Below, in pieces: positions 39,078 through 49,517 of a stretch of DNA of 64,000 bases. The number at the start of each line of letters is the position of its first letter. Within the stretch, counting starts at the first letter, position 1. Under the pieces are notes generated by a model that saw only the letters and a list, made by a program, of their open reading frames with translations, did no database searches and had not been told where the DNA came from. This stretch comes from Thiobacillus thioparus DSM 505 (GTDB lineage Bacteria > Pseudomonadota > Gammaproteobacteria > Burkholderiales > Thiobacillaceae), in assembly GCF_000373385.1 (NCBI RefSeq), contig NZ_KB891316.1, forward strand, positions 186,001 to 250,000. The letters are read 5' to 3'. Made by a program: the position numbers and the translations under genes.

Positions 39078-39130
39078 TTATACACAGCTTGCCCGACCCT
39101 CGCCAACAGTTTTATTCACAACATATTGTG
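39078..39130. promoter_or_regulatory. candidate DnaA and NrdR sites upstream of nrdA
   Basis: Two exact DnaA-box matches, TTATACACA (39078-39086) and TTATTCACA (39112-39120), lie 34 bases apart. A palindrome CACAACATATTGTG (39117-39130) overlaps the second and resembles an NrdR box. All lie 75-130 bases upstream of nrdA. DnaA and NrdR are known nrdAB regulators in other bacteria. Confidence 0.55.
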
Positions 39131-39373
39131 GTGTTGGTGGAGGCTGGATACAAATTCTAGGTGTCCTGCCCGGCATGTCAACCCGGAACCGGCGTGTCCG
39201 GACAAGATTTTTTATGGCCCTGAAAATCCCAAGACAAATCAAAGTTTTTGCCGACCGGGATGCCTAAAGTTTGACCAGCACTGCGGCAGGACAGGGCTTG
39301 GCGCCACGAAACGCCCGGCCGGGCCGTGGAACGCGGTGAAGTCCGGTTTGTCCAGTCCGCCTGCAGGCCGCGC

Positions 39374-39409
39374 GCGCCGCGCAAAGACTGCTGAATCTTT
39401 GCGCGGCGC
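39374..39409. repeat. 14-base-pair perfect inverted repeat upstream of purU
   Basis: Arms 39374-39387 and 39396-39409 (core GCCGCGCAAAGA with TCTTTGCGCGGC) pair perfectly around CTGCTGAA. No T-run follows on either strand. It lies between the divergent nrdA and purU genes. Confidence 0.6.
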
Positions 39410-39524
39410 AGCAAAAACCCGGCGCCGCGCCGGCCCCGGGGGAGGCCCGACGGCCGCTTCCCTTAAGAGAATCAGGGTAATTTTGGTTATGATGGCGAAA
39501 AAACCACACCTTCCCGGTCCGCCC

Positions 39525-40379
39525 ATGCGTCATACCGCCGTCCTGCTGATTTCCTGCCCCGACCAGAAGGGGCTGGTCGCCGCCATTGCCGATTTCCTGC
39601 TGTCGCACAACGCCAACATCCTGCATGCCGACCAGCACCAGGATGCCGAACTGAAGCTGTTCCTGATGCGGGTGGAATGGGAACTGGCGGACTTCAACCT
39701 CGACCTGACCGAGTTCGCCGCCGCCTTCGGTCCCATCGCCGAGCGCTTCGGGATGACCTGGCGGCTCGCCGAGTCGAGCCGCAAGCCGCGCCTGGCGGTG
39801 TTCGTGTCGAAGTTCGACCACTGTCTGGCCGACCTGCTCTACCGCTACCAGAGCGGCGAGCTGCATTGCGAGCTGCCGATCATCCTGTCCAACCACGAGG
39901 ACACGCGCTGGCTGGCCGAGGCCTACCGCGTGCCCTTCCAGCACCTGCTCGTGCACAAGGACGCCAAGCACGAGGCCGAGCAGATCCAGCTGGCGATCCT
40001 GCGCGACCAGAAGATCGACTTCATCGTGCTGGCGCGCTACATGCAGGTGCTGTCGGCCGATTTCATCCGCCATTTCCCCAACCGCATCATCAACATCCAC
40101 CATTCCTTCCTGCCGGCCTTCCACGGCGCCAAGCCCTACCACCGGGCGTTCGAGCGCGGCGTCAAGCTGATCGGCGCGACCGCGCACTACGTCACCGAGA
40201 CGCTCGACGACGGCCCCATCATCGAGCAGGACGTGGCGCGCATCTCGCACCGCGACAGCCTCGACGACCTGATCAACAAGGGCGCCGACCTGGAAAAGGT
40301 GGTGCTGTCGCGCGCGGTGAAATGGCATCTCGACAACCGCGTGCTGGTGTACGCCAACAAGACCGTCGTGTTCGACTGA
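39525..40379 (+). CDS. purU: formyltetrahydrofolate deformylase
   Basis: A 284-residue enzyme that hydrolyses 10-formyl-THF to THF and formate. The N-terminal ACT domain starts at once (TAVLLISCPDQKGLVAAIAD). The C-terminal formyltransferase-like domain has the family catalytic set: LPIILSNHEDTRWLAEAY, IIDFIVLARYMQVLS, IINIHHSFLPAFHGAKPYHR and the Asp in TETLDDGPIIEQDV. ATGs at 39489 and 39492 are possible earlier starts, adding 11-12 residues. The next gene follows after five bases. Confidence 0.93.
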   Translation: MRHTAVLLISCPDQKGLVAAIADFLLSHNANILHADQHQDAELKLFLMRVEWELADFNLDLTEFAAAFGPIAERFGMTWRLAESSRKPRLAVFVSKFDHCLADLLYRYQSGELHCELPIILSNHEDTRWLAEAYRVPFQHLLVHKDAKHEAEQIQLAILRDQKIDFIVLARYMQVLSADFIRHFPNRIINIHHSFLPAFHGAKPYHRAFERGVKLIGATAHYVTETLDDGPIIEQDVARISHRDSLDDLINKGADLEKVVLSRAVKWHLDNRVLVYANKTVVFD

Positions 40380-40384
40380 ACGGC

Positions 40385-42546
<2,162 letters not shown>

Positions 42547-42652
42547 GCCACCCGGCGAGGGACCCGCGCAGCGGGATCGACGGCCAGGCGAATGCTGTCG
42601 GAGGCCGACCCGCCACGGGTCGCCCGGGGATGAACACCCGGAGGCCGGTCGC

Positions 42653-43000
42653 ATGAAAGTCCTGCAAATCGTATCCAGCATCAGTCTGATCGCGCTGATT
42701 TTTCTCTGCCTGGCGTGGGAGTTGTGGCTCGCGCCGCTGCGCCCCGGCGGCTCCGGACTGGTGATGAAAGTCTTGCCGCTGCTGCTGCCGCTGATGGGCA
42801 TCCTGAAAGGCCGCCGCTACACCTACCAATGGGCGCCGATGCTGATGCTGGCCTATTTCACCGAAGGCGTGGTGCGCGCGTGGTCGGACACCGGCCTGTC
42901 GGCGTGGCTGGCCGGGGGCGAGATCGTGCTGACGGTGGTGTTTTTCTTCGCCGCGATCTACTACGCGAAGTTCAGCGGGCCGTCGCACCAGACACCCTAA
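42653..43000 (+). CDS. DUF2069 membrane protein
   Basis: A 115-residue protein with four predicted helices. LLLPLMGILKGRRYTYQWAP and MLMLAYFTEGVVRAWSD match DUF2069. GGAGG lies eight bases before the ATG. The wrbA-DUF2069 order is common in betaproteobacteria. Function unknown. Confidence 0.85.
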   Translation: MKVLQIVSSISLIALIFLCLAWELWLAPLRPGGSGLVMKVLPLLLPLMGILKGRRYTYQWAPMLMLAYFTEGVVRAWSDTGLSAWLAGGEIVLTVVFFFAAIYYAKFSGPSHQTP

Positions 43001-43043
43001 ACCAGCGGCACGCACCGGCCGAAAGACACGGCCGGACGAGTGG

Positions 43044-43667
43044 TCAGAAGTTGTAGGCGACGCCCAGCGAAACCATGTTGGCGGTCATCTTGCCGGTCTT
43101 GTCGGATTTGCCGAGCCCGCTCACATGGTCGTAGTCGGCGCGCAGGTCGACGTGGTCGCTGAGCTTGTAGAGGGCGCCCACGCCCAGCAGGGGACGGACG
43201 ACATGGGTCGATGCGTCGCCGCTGGCTGCAACGGCCGCACCGCTGGCAGCGAGGCGGGAATCGACTTTCGCTGCGACCACGCCCGCCTTGCCGAACACGG
43301 ACAGGCTGTCGCTCAGCGGCAGCGAAAGCAGCGCCGCCAGATCCACGCCGCCGGCCTTCAGCGAACCCTGGGCGCTGCCGCCGCTGTAGCTGGCCGTGTA
43401 CTTGGCCTTGCCGAAATCGATGTAGCCGGCTTCCACCGCCAGGTTCGGATTGAAGCGATAGCCGCCCTGCAGGCGCCACTTGGTGTTGTTGCCGGAATCG
43501 CCGCTGGACAGTCCGGTTGCGCCGTTGGCGAGCAGCGCACTGTCGAAGTGATTGCGGTCGAGCGACAGATTCGAACGGGTGATCTCGCCCACGCCGTAGA
43601 AACCGTCGGCGAATGCCGTGGTGGACAGGGCAAGCAGGGCGAACGATGCCAGATGCTGAAGTTTCAT
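43044..43667 (-). CDS. OmpA-like outer-membrane beta-barrel protein
   Basis: A 207-residue exported protein: signal peptide MKLQHLASFALLALSTTAFA, then an eight-stranded barrel pattern (WRLQGGYRFNPNLAVEAGYI, LSVFGKAGVVAAKVDS, LLGVGALYKLSDHVDLRADY), ending VSLGVAYNF. No peptidoglycan-binding domain. The ATG at 43667 follows AGGA. A sigma-54 promoter (43725-43740) and a palindrome (43828-43853) upstream place it under the adjacent response regulator. Confidence 0.85.
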   Translation of the reverse strand: MKLQHLASFALLALSTTAFADGFYGVGEITRSNLSLDRNHFDSALLANGATGLSSGDSGNNTKWRLQGGYRFNPNLAVEAGYIDFGKAKYTASYSGGSAQGSLKAGGVDLAALLSLPLSDSLSVFGKAGVVAAKVDSRLAASGAAVAASGDASTHVVRPLLGVGALYKLSDHVDLRADYDHVSGLGKSDKTGKMTANMVSLGVAYNF

Positions 43668-43724
43668 GGAGTCTTCCTGAAGTGAATGGAGTGGCCGCCG
43701 GATCTGCCGGCGACACCTCCAATC

Positions 43725-43740
43725 TGCAAGCGCAATGCCA
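43725..43740 (-). promoter_or_regulatory. sigma-54 promoter of the OmpA-like gene
   Basis: On the minus strand TGGCATTGCGCTTGCA has the -24 GG and -12 GC elements at correct spacing (consensus TGGCACG-N4-TTGCA). The start codon lies 58 bases downstream. Confidence 0.8.
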
Positions 43741-43827
43741 GTTGCACGGCCTCGCTTCAAGGCATTGATTTCATGGAATACGTGGCGCACCCGCCGCCGC
43801 GCGCACCGCAGGACGGCGTGGGGCGCA

Positions 43828-43853
43828 TGCAAGAATCGTCGACAAAACTTGCA
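43828..43853. promoter_or_regulatory. candidate enhancer (UAS) palindrome, copy 1
   Basis: TGCAAG-N5-CGTCGAC-type palindrome: TGCAAG, centre GTCGAC, then CTTGCA. It is about 90 bases upstream of the OmpA-like sigma-54 promoter. The same element, with the same right flank (GGAYSCGCGGCG), recurs at 48599-48624. Confidence 0.75.
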
Positions 43854-43867
43854 GGACCGCGCGGCGT

Positions 43868-45241
43868 TCAGGACTGGTCGGGACGGTATTTCTTCAGCTT
43901 GTACCAGAGGGTGCGCTCGCTGATGTCGAGCAGCGCGGCAGCCTTGGCCTTGTTGCCCTCGGCCTGCGCCAGGGCCTCGTCGATCAGCCGCGCCTCGAGA
44001 TCTTCGACCGCCTGGTTCAGCGGCGGCGGCGCTTTCTGGCTTTCGGCCGACGCGGTGGCCGGCTTGGGTTTGTTGTCGGCGGCGCGCGGGTTGAGCAGGA
44101 AATGCTGTTCGTCCAGCGTGCCGCCGCCGCTCAGGATCAAGGCCCGCTCGACCATGTTTTCCAGTTCGCGCACGTTGCCCGGCCAGTCATAGTCGCGCAG
44201 GCGCTCGAGCGCCCGCGGCGTGAGGCGGGTCGCTGCCGTCGAATGGCCGTGCTTGACGATGAAGTGCTCGACCAGGCCGGCGATGTCTTCGACCCGCGCG
44301 CGCAGGGGCGGCAGTTCGATCGAGAACACATTGACCCGGTAGTAGAGGTCTTCGCGCAGCGTGCCTTCCCGCACGCTTTCCAGCGGATCGCGGTTGGTGG
44401 CGGCGATGACGCGCAGGTCGAGTTCGATGACGCGGTTGCCGCCGAGGCGCTCGATGGTGTTTTCCTGCAGCACGCGCAGCAGCTTGGCCTGCAGCGGCAG
44501 CGGCATTTCGGTCAGTTCGTCGAGGAAGATCGTGCCGCCGTCGGCCAGTTCGAACTTGCCGACGCGTTCCTTGACCGCGCCGGTGAAGGCACCCTTCTCG
44601 TAGCCGAACAGCTCGCTCTCGAGGATGTCGGCCGGGATCGCCGCGCAATTGATCGGCACGAACAGCTTGTCGCGGCGCGGCGAGGCATGATGCAGCGCGC
44701 GCGCGGCGAGTTCCTTGCCGGTGCCAGTTTCGCCGGTGATCAGCACCGAGGCCTTGCTCGGCCCGACGCGCTGGATCAGTTCGTACACCGCCCGCATCGG
44801 CTCGCTGGTGCCGACGAAGGCATCCCAGCCGCGCTCGATCTCCTGCCGCAGGAAGGCGTTCTGCTGCGCCACCGCGGCACCGTTCAGCACACGCTCGACA
44901 GCAAGTTCCACCACGTCGATGTCGAACGGCCGCAGGATGTAGTCGCAGGCGCCGTGCTTCATCGCGGCCACCGCGGTCTCGATGGTGCCGTGCGCGGTGA
45001 TCACTATCACCGGCACGTCAGACGCCTGCGCCCGCAGCGCGGCCAGCAGTTCGATGCCGTCCATCTCGGGCATGCGCAGGTCGGTGATGACGAGGTCGAC
45101 GCTGTTCGCCTGGAACAGCGCGAGCGCTTCGACGCCGTTGCCGGCCGCGAGTACCCGGTGGCCCATCTTCTGCAACATGATTTCGAGGACGCGGCGCATC
45201 TTGGGTTCGTCGTCCACGACGAGGATCTGTCTGCCTTTCAT
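43868..45241 (-). CDS. sigma-54-dependent response regulator (NtrC family)
   Basis: A 457-residue activator: receiver domain 1-120 with Asp54 (LVITDLRMPEMDG), AAA+ domain about 140-380 with Walker A GETGTGKE and the sigma-54-contacting GAFTGA, and a C-terminal Fis-type helix-turn-helix (GNKAKAAALLDISERTLWYK). All parts look functional. It overlaps the kinase gene by four bases (ATGA). Two palindromes with sigma-54 promoters on either side of the cluster are its probable targets. Confidence 0.93.
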   Translation of the reverse strand: MKGRQILVVDDEPKMRRVLEIMLQKMGHRVLAAGNGVEALALFQANSVDLVITDLRMPEMDGIELLAALRAQASDVPVIVITAHGTIETAVAAMKHGACDYILRPFDIDVVELAVERVLNGAAVAQQNAFLRQEIERGWDAFVGTSEPMRAVYELIQRVGPSKASVLITGETGTGKELAARALHHASPRRDKLFVPINCAAIPADILESELFGYEKGAFTGAVKERVGKFELADGGTIFLDELTEMPLPLQAKLLRVLQENTIERLGGNRVIELDLRVIAATNRDPLESVREGTLREDLYYRVNVFSIELPPLRARVEDIAGLVEHFIVKHGHSTAATRLTPRALERLRDYDWPGNVRELENMVERALILSGGGTLDEQHFLLNPRAADNKPKPATASAESQKAPPPLNQAVEDLEARLIDEALAQAEGNKAKAAALLDISERTLWYKLKKYRPDQS

Positions 45242-47004
45242 GTCTCTCCCGATTGCCTGCGCGGCAGGTGGATGCGGAACAACGCGCCGCCCAGTTTGCT
45301 TTCCGCTGCTTCGATTTCGCCCCCGTGGGCACCCACGATCTGCTGCACGATGGCCAGTCCCAGCCCGATGCCGCCTTCGCGCTTGAAGAAGAAGGCTTCG
45401 AACACGCGGGTCCGTTCGGCCGGATCGATGCCCGGCCCGTCGTCGGCCATTTCGATGGTCAGGAACGCGTCGTCGTCATGGGTCGCCAGTTCGATCTGTC
45501 CGCCATGATCGAGGATCTGCAGGCCGTTCATCAACAGATTGAGCAGGACCTGGGTGATCTGTTCCGCGTCGCACTCGATCACCGGTTTCGTTGCCCGCAG
45601 GCGGGCGGTCACGCTGACCTGCTTCCTGTCGGCCTGCGCGCCCAGCATGGCGATACTCTTCTCGATCAGCGCGTGCATGTCCACTGCGGCATACGACGGC
45701 GCGCGCGGCCGGGCGGTATCGAGCATGGCCGACACCAGGCGGTTGAGCCGCTCGGTCTCGCTTTCGATGAAACCGACCAGCTCGCGGCCCTCGTCGCTGA
45801 TGCCGGATTCGCGTTGCAGCATCTGCGCCGAGGAACGCAGGATGCCGAGCGGCGTGCGTACCTCGTGCGCGATCACCGAGGACATCTCGCCGATCACCGC
45901 CAGTTTCGAGGCACGCACCAGGTTCTGCTGCGACTGGTCGATGTCGCGCATCATCTGGACGAAGGCGTCGGTCAGTTCGCCGACTTCGCCGCCGCGCGCA
46001 ACCGGCGGCGCCTGCAGGACCTTGTTGCGCATGTAGCCGCGGGCAAAGCCGGTCAGCGCGGCGACGGGCCGGGCGATCTCGCGGCTGACCCAGCTGGCCA
46101 TGGAGAAGGTCAGCAGCATAATGAGGCCGAGCAGGCCGAGGAAGATGAGCGCCATGCGATGAACCGGCGCAAGCGCCTGGTCGACGGGCTGGATGATCAG
46201 CGTGGTCCAGCCGAAGCCGGCGAAATTGGCATAGCCACGCGCGCGCGCGGCACCGACGATGACGTCGGAATCCGCCACCGGCGCGCCCGGCCGCACCGAC
46301 ACGGTCGGACCGGGCGCGCCGGTGCGCCACGCGGCGAGCGCCTTGCCCAGCAGCATGCCGCGCGCACGGAGTTCCTTCGATGCTGCGATCAGCCGGCCCT
46401 CGCGGTCGAGCACGGCCAGCATGCGGCCACCGCCGCTGGTGGCCTGGTCCAGCACGTCGTCGATCTCGGTCCAGTCGAGTTTCAGCCGCAGCTGGCCGAG
46501 CGTGCCGCCGGCGAACGCCGAGGCCACCGGCACCCGCATCACCAGCGCGCCGTCTTCCTGGCCGGTCGGCGCTTCGAGCGCCACGTCCGCGCCCGACAGC
46601 ACGGCACCGAGCCAGACCGGCCGGTCCGTCACCCGGCGGCCGACCTCGGCCGCGTCGCTGCTGCTGATGATGCGTCCGTCGCGGTCGACGCACGCAAGCG
46701 CAAGATACACATCCTTGTAGCCGGCATGCAGATCGGACAGGAAATGCGAGAGCCGCTTGTCGACATCGCGTACCTGCAGGTCCTGCAGGATGTCGAGATG
46801 GCTCCAGGTGGCGGCGTTCTGCAGACGCTCGAACATCATCTTGTCGATGTCCGCGGCGACCCCGGTCGCCTGGATGGCGAGGTTGCGTTCGATCTCCGCC
46901 TGCACGGCCTCGCGCGCCTTGACAAAAGCCAGGCTGGCCAGAAGTATGGCGGGCAAAAGGCCGACGCTGAGGAAGGCGACGAGTAGCGTCTTGCGTATGG
47001 TCAC
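45238..47004 (-). CDS. membrane sensor histidine kinase
   Basis: A 588-residue kinase starting at GTG (TIRKTLLVAFLSVGLLPAIL). Transmembrane helices near 8-27 and 285-310 bracket a periplasmic double-Cache-like sensor domain. A HAMP linker (SREIARPVAALTGFARGYMR), the phospho-acceptor His in VIAHEVRTPLGIL and ATPase boxes (LLNLLMNGLQIL, DDGPGIDPAERT, GIGLGLAIV) follow. It pairs with the response regulator downstream and starts 18 bases from the divergent porin gene. Confidence 0.9.
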   Translation of the reverse strand: MTIRKTLLVAFLSVGLLPAILLASLAFVKAREAVQAEIERNLAIQATGVAADIDKMMFERLQNAATWSHLDILQDLQVRDVDKRLSHFLSDLHAGYKDVYLALACVDRDGRIISSSDAAEVGRRVTDRPVWLGAVLSGADVALEAPTGQEDGALVMRVPVASAFAGGTLGQLRLKLDWTEIDDVLDQATSGGGRMLAVLDREGRLIAASKELRARGMLLGKALAAWRTGAPGPTVSVRPGAPVADSDVIVGAARARGYANFAGFGWTTLIIQPVDQALAPVHRMALIFLGLLGLIMLLTFSMASWVSREIARPVAALTGFARGYMRNKVLQAPPVARGGEVGELTDAFVQMMRDIDQSQQNLVRASKLAVIGEMSSVIAHEVRTPLGILRSSAQMLQRESGISDEGRELVGFIESETERLNRLVSAMLDTARPRAPSYAAVDMHALIEKSIAMLGAQADRKQVSVTARLRATKPVIECDAEQITQVLLNLLMNGLQILDHGGQIELATHDDDAFLTIEMADDGPGIDPAERTRVFEAFFFKREGGIGLGLAIVQQIVGAHGGEIEAAESKLGGALFRIHLPRRQSGET

Positions 47005-47022
47005 ACCGAGGATGGTAGCCGA

Positions 47023-48135
47023 ATGAAAGTCTGGAATGAGGCCGGAACGCGACAAGAACACGAAAATTCCGGTCCGCCCCCGCCGACTCCGTGCCTGTCC
47101 TTGCGCGCTGTCGCGCGGCGGCTCGCCGCGTTCGCCCTGGCGTTCGCGTGCGCCCAGGCCGCGGCCGGAGACGGCGCATTGTCCGACATCAACTACCGCC
47201 TGGGCGAAGGCCTCCAGCTGGCGGACACCGGCTTCTCGCTGGGCGGCTATGCCACGGCCAGCTTTGAACACCTGCGCCATGCGCCCGCCCGCACCGCCCT
47301 CGACAACCTGAGCCTGTTCGTCTGGTGGCAGGGCGAGAGCCGCTGGAAATTCTTCTCCGAGCTCGATTACGAGAACGTGCTGGCGACGCCCGTGTCCGAC
47401 CGCGAAGGGGAGACCCGCTACCTGGCGCTGGAGCGGCTCTACCTCGACTATGCGATCACCAACACCACCACGATCCGCGCCGGCAAGTTCCTCACCCCCA
47501 TCGGCCGCTGGAACCTCATCCATGCGACGCCGCTGGTCTGGACGACGTCGCGTCCGCTCGTCACCACCGAGACGTTTCCCACCAACGCGACGGGGCTGAT
47601 GCTCAACGGAACGCTGCCCACCGTGGCGAACGGCACCGAGTATTCCCTCTACGCATCGAAAGGCGGGGAGTTGCGCCCCAATCCGGTTCTGGACCCGTTC
47701 TACGAGGCCATCGGCGCCCATGTGGCCTTCCCCCTGCTCACGGACGGGCAGATCGGTTTTTCCTACGCCGCCTTCGAGCAACGCAAGACCCGCGACGAGA
47801 AAAAACGCCTGCTCGGCGTCGATTTCGTCTGGACGCGCAACCGCTACGAGATCAGCGGCGAAGGCATCTACCGGTTCTCGGACAACGGCAGCGACTGGGA
47901 CGAGAAAGGCGCCTTCGGCCAGCTGGTGGTCCCGTTGACCGCCAAGCTCTATGCGGTCGGCCGCTATGAGCTCTACCGCAAGGCGCAGGAAGCGCAGGCC
48001 ACCCGGCTGTGGGTCGCCGGCCTGAATTACCGGGTCACGCCGGCGATCGTATTGAAGGCGGAATGGAACGGCGCCACGCACAACACCATCGACGCGCCCG
48101 AAGGCTTCATGTCCTCGCTCAGCCTTCTGTTCTGA
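47023..48135 (+). CDS. outer-membrane porin-like beta-barrel protein
   Basis: Up to 370 residues. A signal-peptide core (LRAVARRLAAFALAFACAQA) lies about 27 residues in, so the true start may be later than 47023. The rest is a beta-barrel pattern with GFSLGGYATASFEH, LDYAITNTTTIRAGKFLTPI and the final MSSLSLLF. It may be a channel for the ligand seen by the small binding protein and kinase. It is divergent from the kinase and followed after eight bases by the binding-protein gene. Confidence 0.75.
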   Translation: MKVWNEAGTRQEHENSGPPPPTPCLSLRAVARRLAAFALAFACAQAAAGDGALSDINYRLGEGLQLADTGFSLGGYATASFEHLRHAPARTALDNLSLFVWWQGESRWKFFSELDYENVLATPVSDREGETRYLALERLYLDYAITNTTTIRAGKFLTPIGRWNLIHATPLVWTTSRPLVTTETFPTNATGLMLNGTLPTVANGTEYSLYASKGGELRPNPVLDPFYEAIGAHVAFPLLTDGQIGFSYAAFEQRKTRDEKKRLLGVDFVWTRNRYEISGEGIYRFSDNGSDWDEKGAFGQLVVPLTAKLYAVGRYELYRKAQEAQATRLWVAGLNYRVTPAIVLKAEWNGATHNTIDAPEGFMSSLSLLF

Positions 48136-48143
48136 CGCGCCGC

Positions 48144-48590
48144 ATGCCGACGATCCTGTCCCTGCTGGCGCTCTGGCTAGCCCTTGCCCTGCCCGCCGCG
48201 GCGGCCGACCTGCCGTTCGCGGTCATCGCCGCGCCGGGCGCGACCGACCAGCACCTGACGCGCGAATCCGTCGCACTGATATTCAGGCGCAAGCAGAACT
48301 ACTGGGAAAACGGCACCCGCATCCAGCCGGTCAACCTGCCGCCGGCCCACCCGCTGCGCCGTGCGTTCTCGCGAATCATCCTGGGCCACGCGCCGGAAGC
48401 GCTGGAAGACTACTGGCGCGAGATGTATTTCCACGGTGTGCTGCCGCCGCACGTGCTGGCCTCGGAGGAGGCGGTCATCCTGTTCGTGCGGGCCACGCCA
48501 GGCGCGATCGGCTATGTCTCGACCTGCGTCCCGGAACACGGGATCTCGATTGTCTTCACCGTCGGCGAGGTGCCCGCCTGTCCCAAATAG
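48144..48590 (+). CDS. small periplasmic substrate-binding-like protein (PstS-like)
   Basis: A 148-residue exported protein: signal peptide MPTILSLLALWLALALPAAA, then DLPFAVIAAPGATDQHLTRE, LIFRRKQNYWENGTRIQPVN and GAIGYVSTCV, which match the short PBP-like (phosphate-binding-like) family. It lacks the second lobe of full binding proteins. With the porin and kinase it could form a ligand-sensing set. A UAS palindrome starts nine bases after its stop. Confidence 0.75.
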   Translation: MPTILSLLALWLALALPAAAADLPFAVIAAPGATDQHLTRESVALIFRRKQNYWENGTRIQPVNLPPAHPLRRAFSRIILGHAPEALEDYWREMYFHGVLPPHVLASEEAVILFVRATPGAIGYVSTCVPEHGISIVFTVGEVPACPK

Positions 48591-48598
48591 CCGGCGAC

Positions 48599-48624
48599 TG
48601 CAAGATTGGTCGACAAGACTTGCA
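48599..48624. promoter_or_regulatory. candidate enhancer (UAS) palindrome, copy 2
   Basis: TGCAAG, centre GTCGAC, then CTTGCA at the same spacing as 43828-43853 and with the same right flank (GGATGCGCGGCG). It lies about 110 bases upstream of the sigma-54 promoter at 48735. Confidence 0.75.
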
Positions 48625-48734
48625 GGATGCGCGGCGGGAAGGTGGATCGGGCAGACCCTGAACACCGCCGGCTTGATCCCCTAACACCTTTCATATCAAT
48701 CGCTTGAGCGATTTTTCCAGTCGGGCTCACCAGC

Positions 48735-48750
48735 TGGCACCGGTATTGCA
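48735..48750 (+). promoter_or_regulatory. sigma-54 promoter of the hemolysin/ligase/diiron operon
   Basis: TGGCACCGGTATTGCA fits TGGCACG-N4-TTGCA in all but one position. The expected start site near 48761 leaves a 40-base leader before the ATG at 48801. Confidence 0.88.
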
Positions 48751-48800
48751 ATTCCCTGCCTGTCGTGTGGCATCTGCCGCACATCATGCCAAGGAACCCG

Positions 48801-49517
48801 ATGCCTTCCCACCCTGCCGCGCGCCTGCCGACGATCGACACCCCGCCGGCCATCCCGGCCCTGCAGCCTCCGCTGCGCAGCGTGGAACGCGCCGCCCCTG
48901 CTACGGACGAGGCATCCGGCCAGCCGCGTTTTGACCTGTTCGAGCATATCGGCAGCAACCGGGCCACGGTCGAAACCTTCATCAGCCAGTGTTTTGCGGA
49001 AAGCTTCGGCTCCCGCATCGAGGCCTTCATGCCGCGCCTGTTCAGCGTGCGCAACGAGGCTGGCGATCTCTGCGGCGCATTCGGCCTGCGCTCGGCCAGC
49101 CGCAACCTGTTTCTCGAACAATACCTCGACGCGCCGATAGAAAAAGTCATTGCGGCACGCGCCGGCAAACGCATCGAGCGTCACGTCATCGTCGAGGTCG
49201 GCCATTTCTCCGGGGCGTTTCCGGGTGCGGTCCGCGCCATGATCGGCCTGCTGACGGCACGCCTCCACCAGGAAGGCTACGAGTGGGTGGTGTTCACCGG
49301 CACGACGGGGCTGCGCAACGCCTTTTGCCGGCTGGGCCTGTTCCCCATCGACATCCAGGCAGCCACGGCCGACCGTATCCCGGCGGACGAACGCGCCGCC
49401 TGGGGACGCTACTACGACCACGCACCGCGCGTGCTGGTCGGCAACGTCCAGGCCGGCTACCGGGCCATGCGGCTGCCCGCGCCGTCGCGCTGCTGCCTGG
49501 CCGGAGAACCGGCATGA
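48801..49517 (+). CDS. thermostable hemolysin family protein
   Basis: A 238-residue protein of the T_hemolysin family. Conserved blocks: VETFISQCFAESFGSRIEAF, RNLFLEQYLDAPIEKVI, VIVEVGHFSGAFPGAVRAMI, EWVVFTGTTGLRNAFCRLGL. The fold is GNAT-like, so acyl transfer is at least as plausible as hemolysis. AAGGA lies five bases before the ATG; earlier starts fall too close to the sigma-54 start site. It is the first gene of six and overlaps the ligase by ATGA. Confidence 0.8.
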   Translation: MPSHPAARLPTIDTPPAIPALQPPLRSVERAAPATDEASGQPRFDLFEHIGSNRATVETFISQCFAESFGSRIEAFMPRLFSVRNEAGDLCGAFGLRSASRNLFLEQYLDAPIEKVIAARAGKRIERHVIVEVGHFSGAFPGAVRAMIGLLTARLHQEGYEWVVFTGTTGLRNAFCRLGLFPIDIQAATADRIPADERAAWGRYYDHAPRVLVGNVQAGYRAMRLPAPSRCCLAGEPA

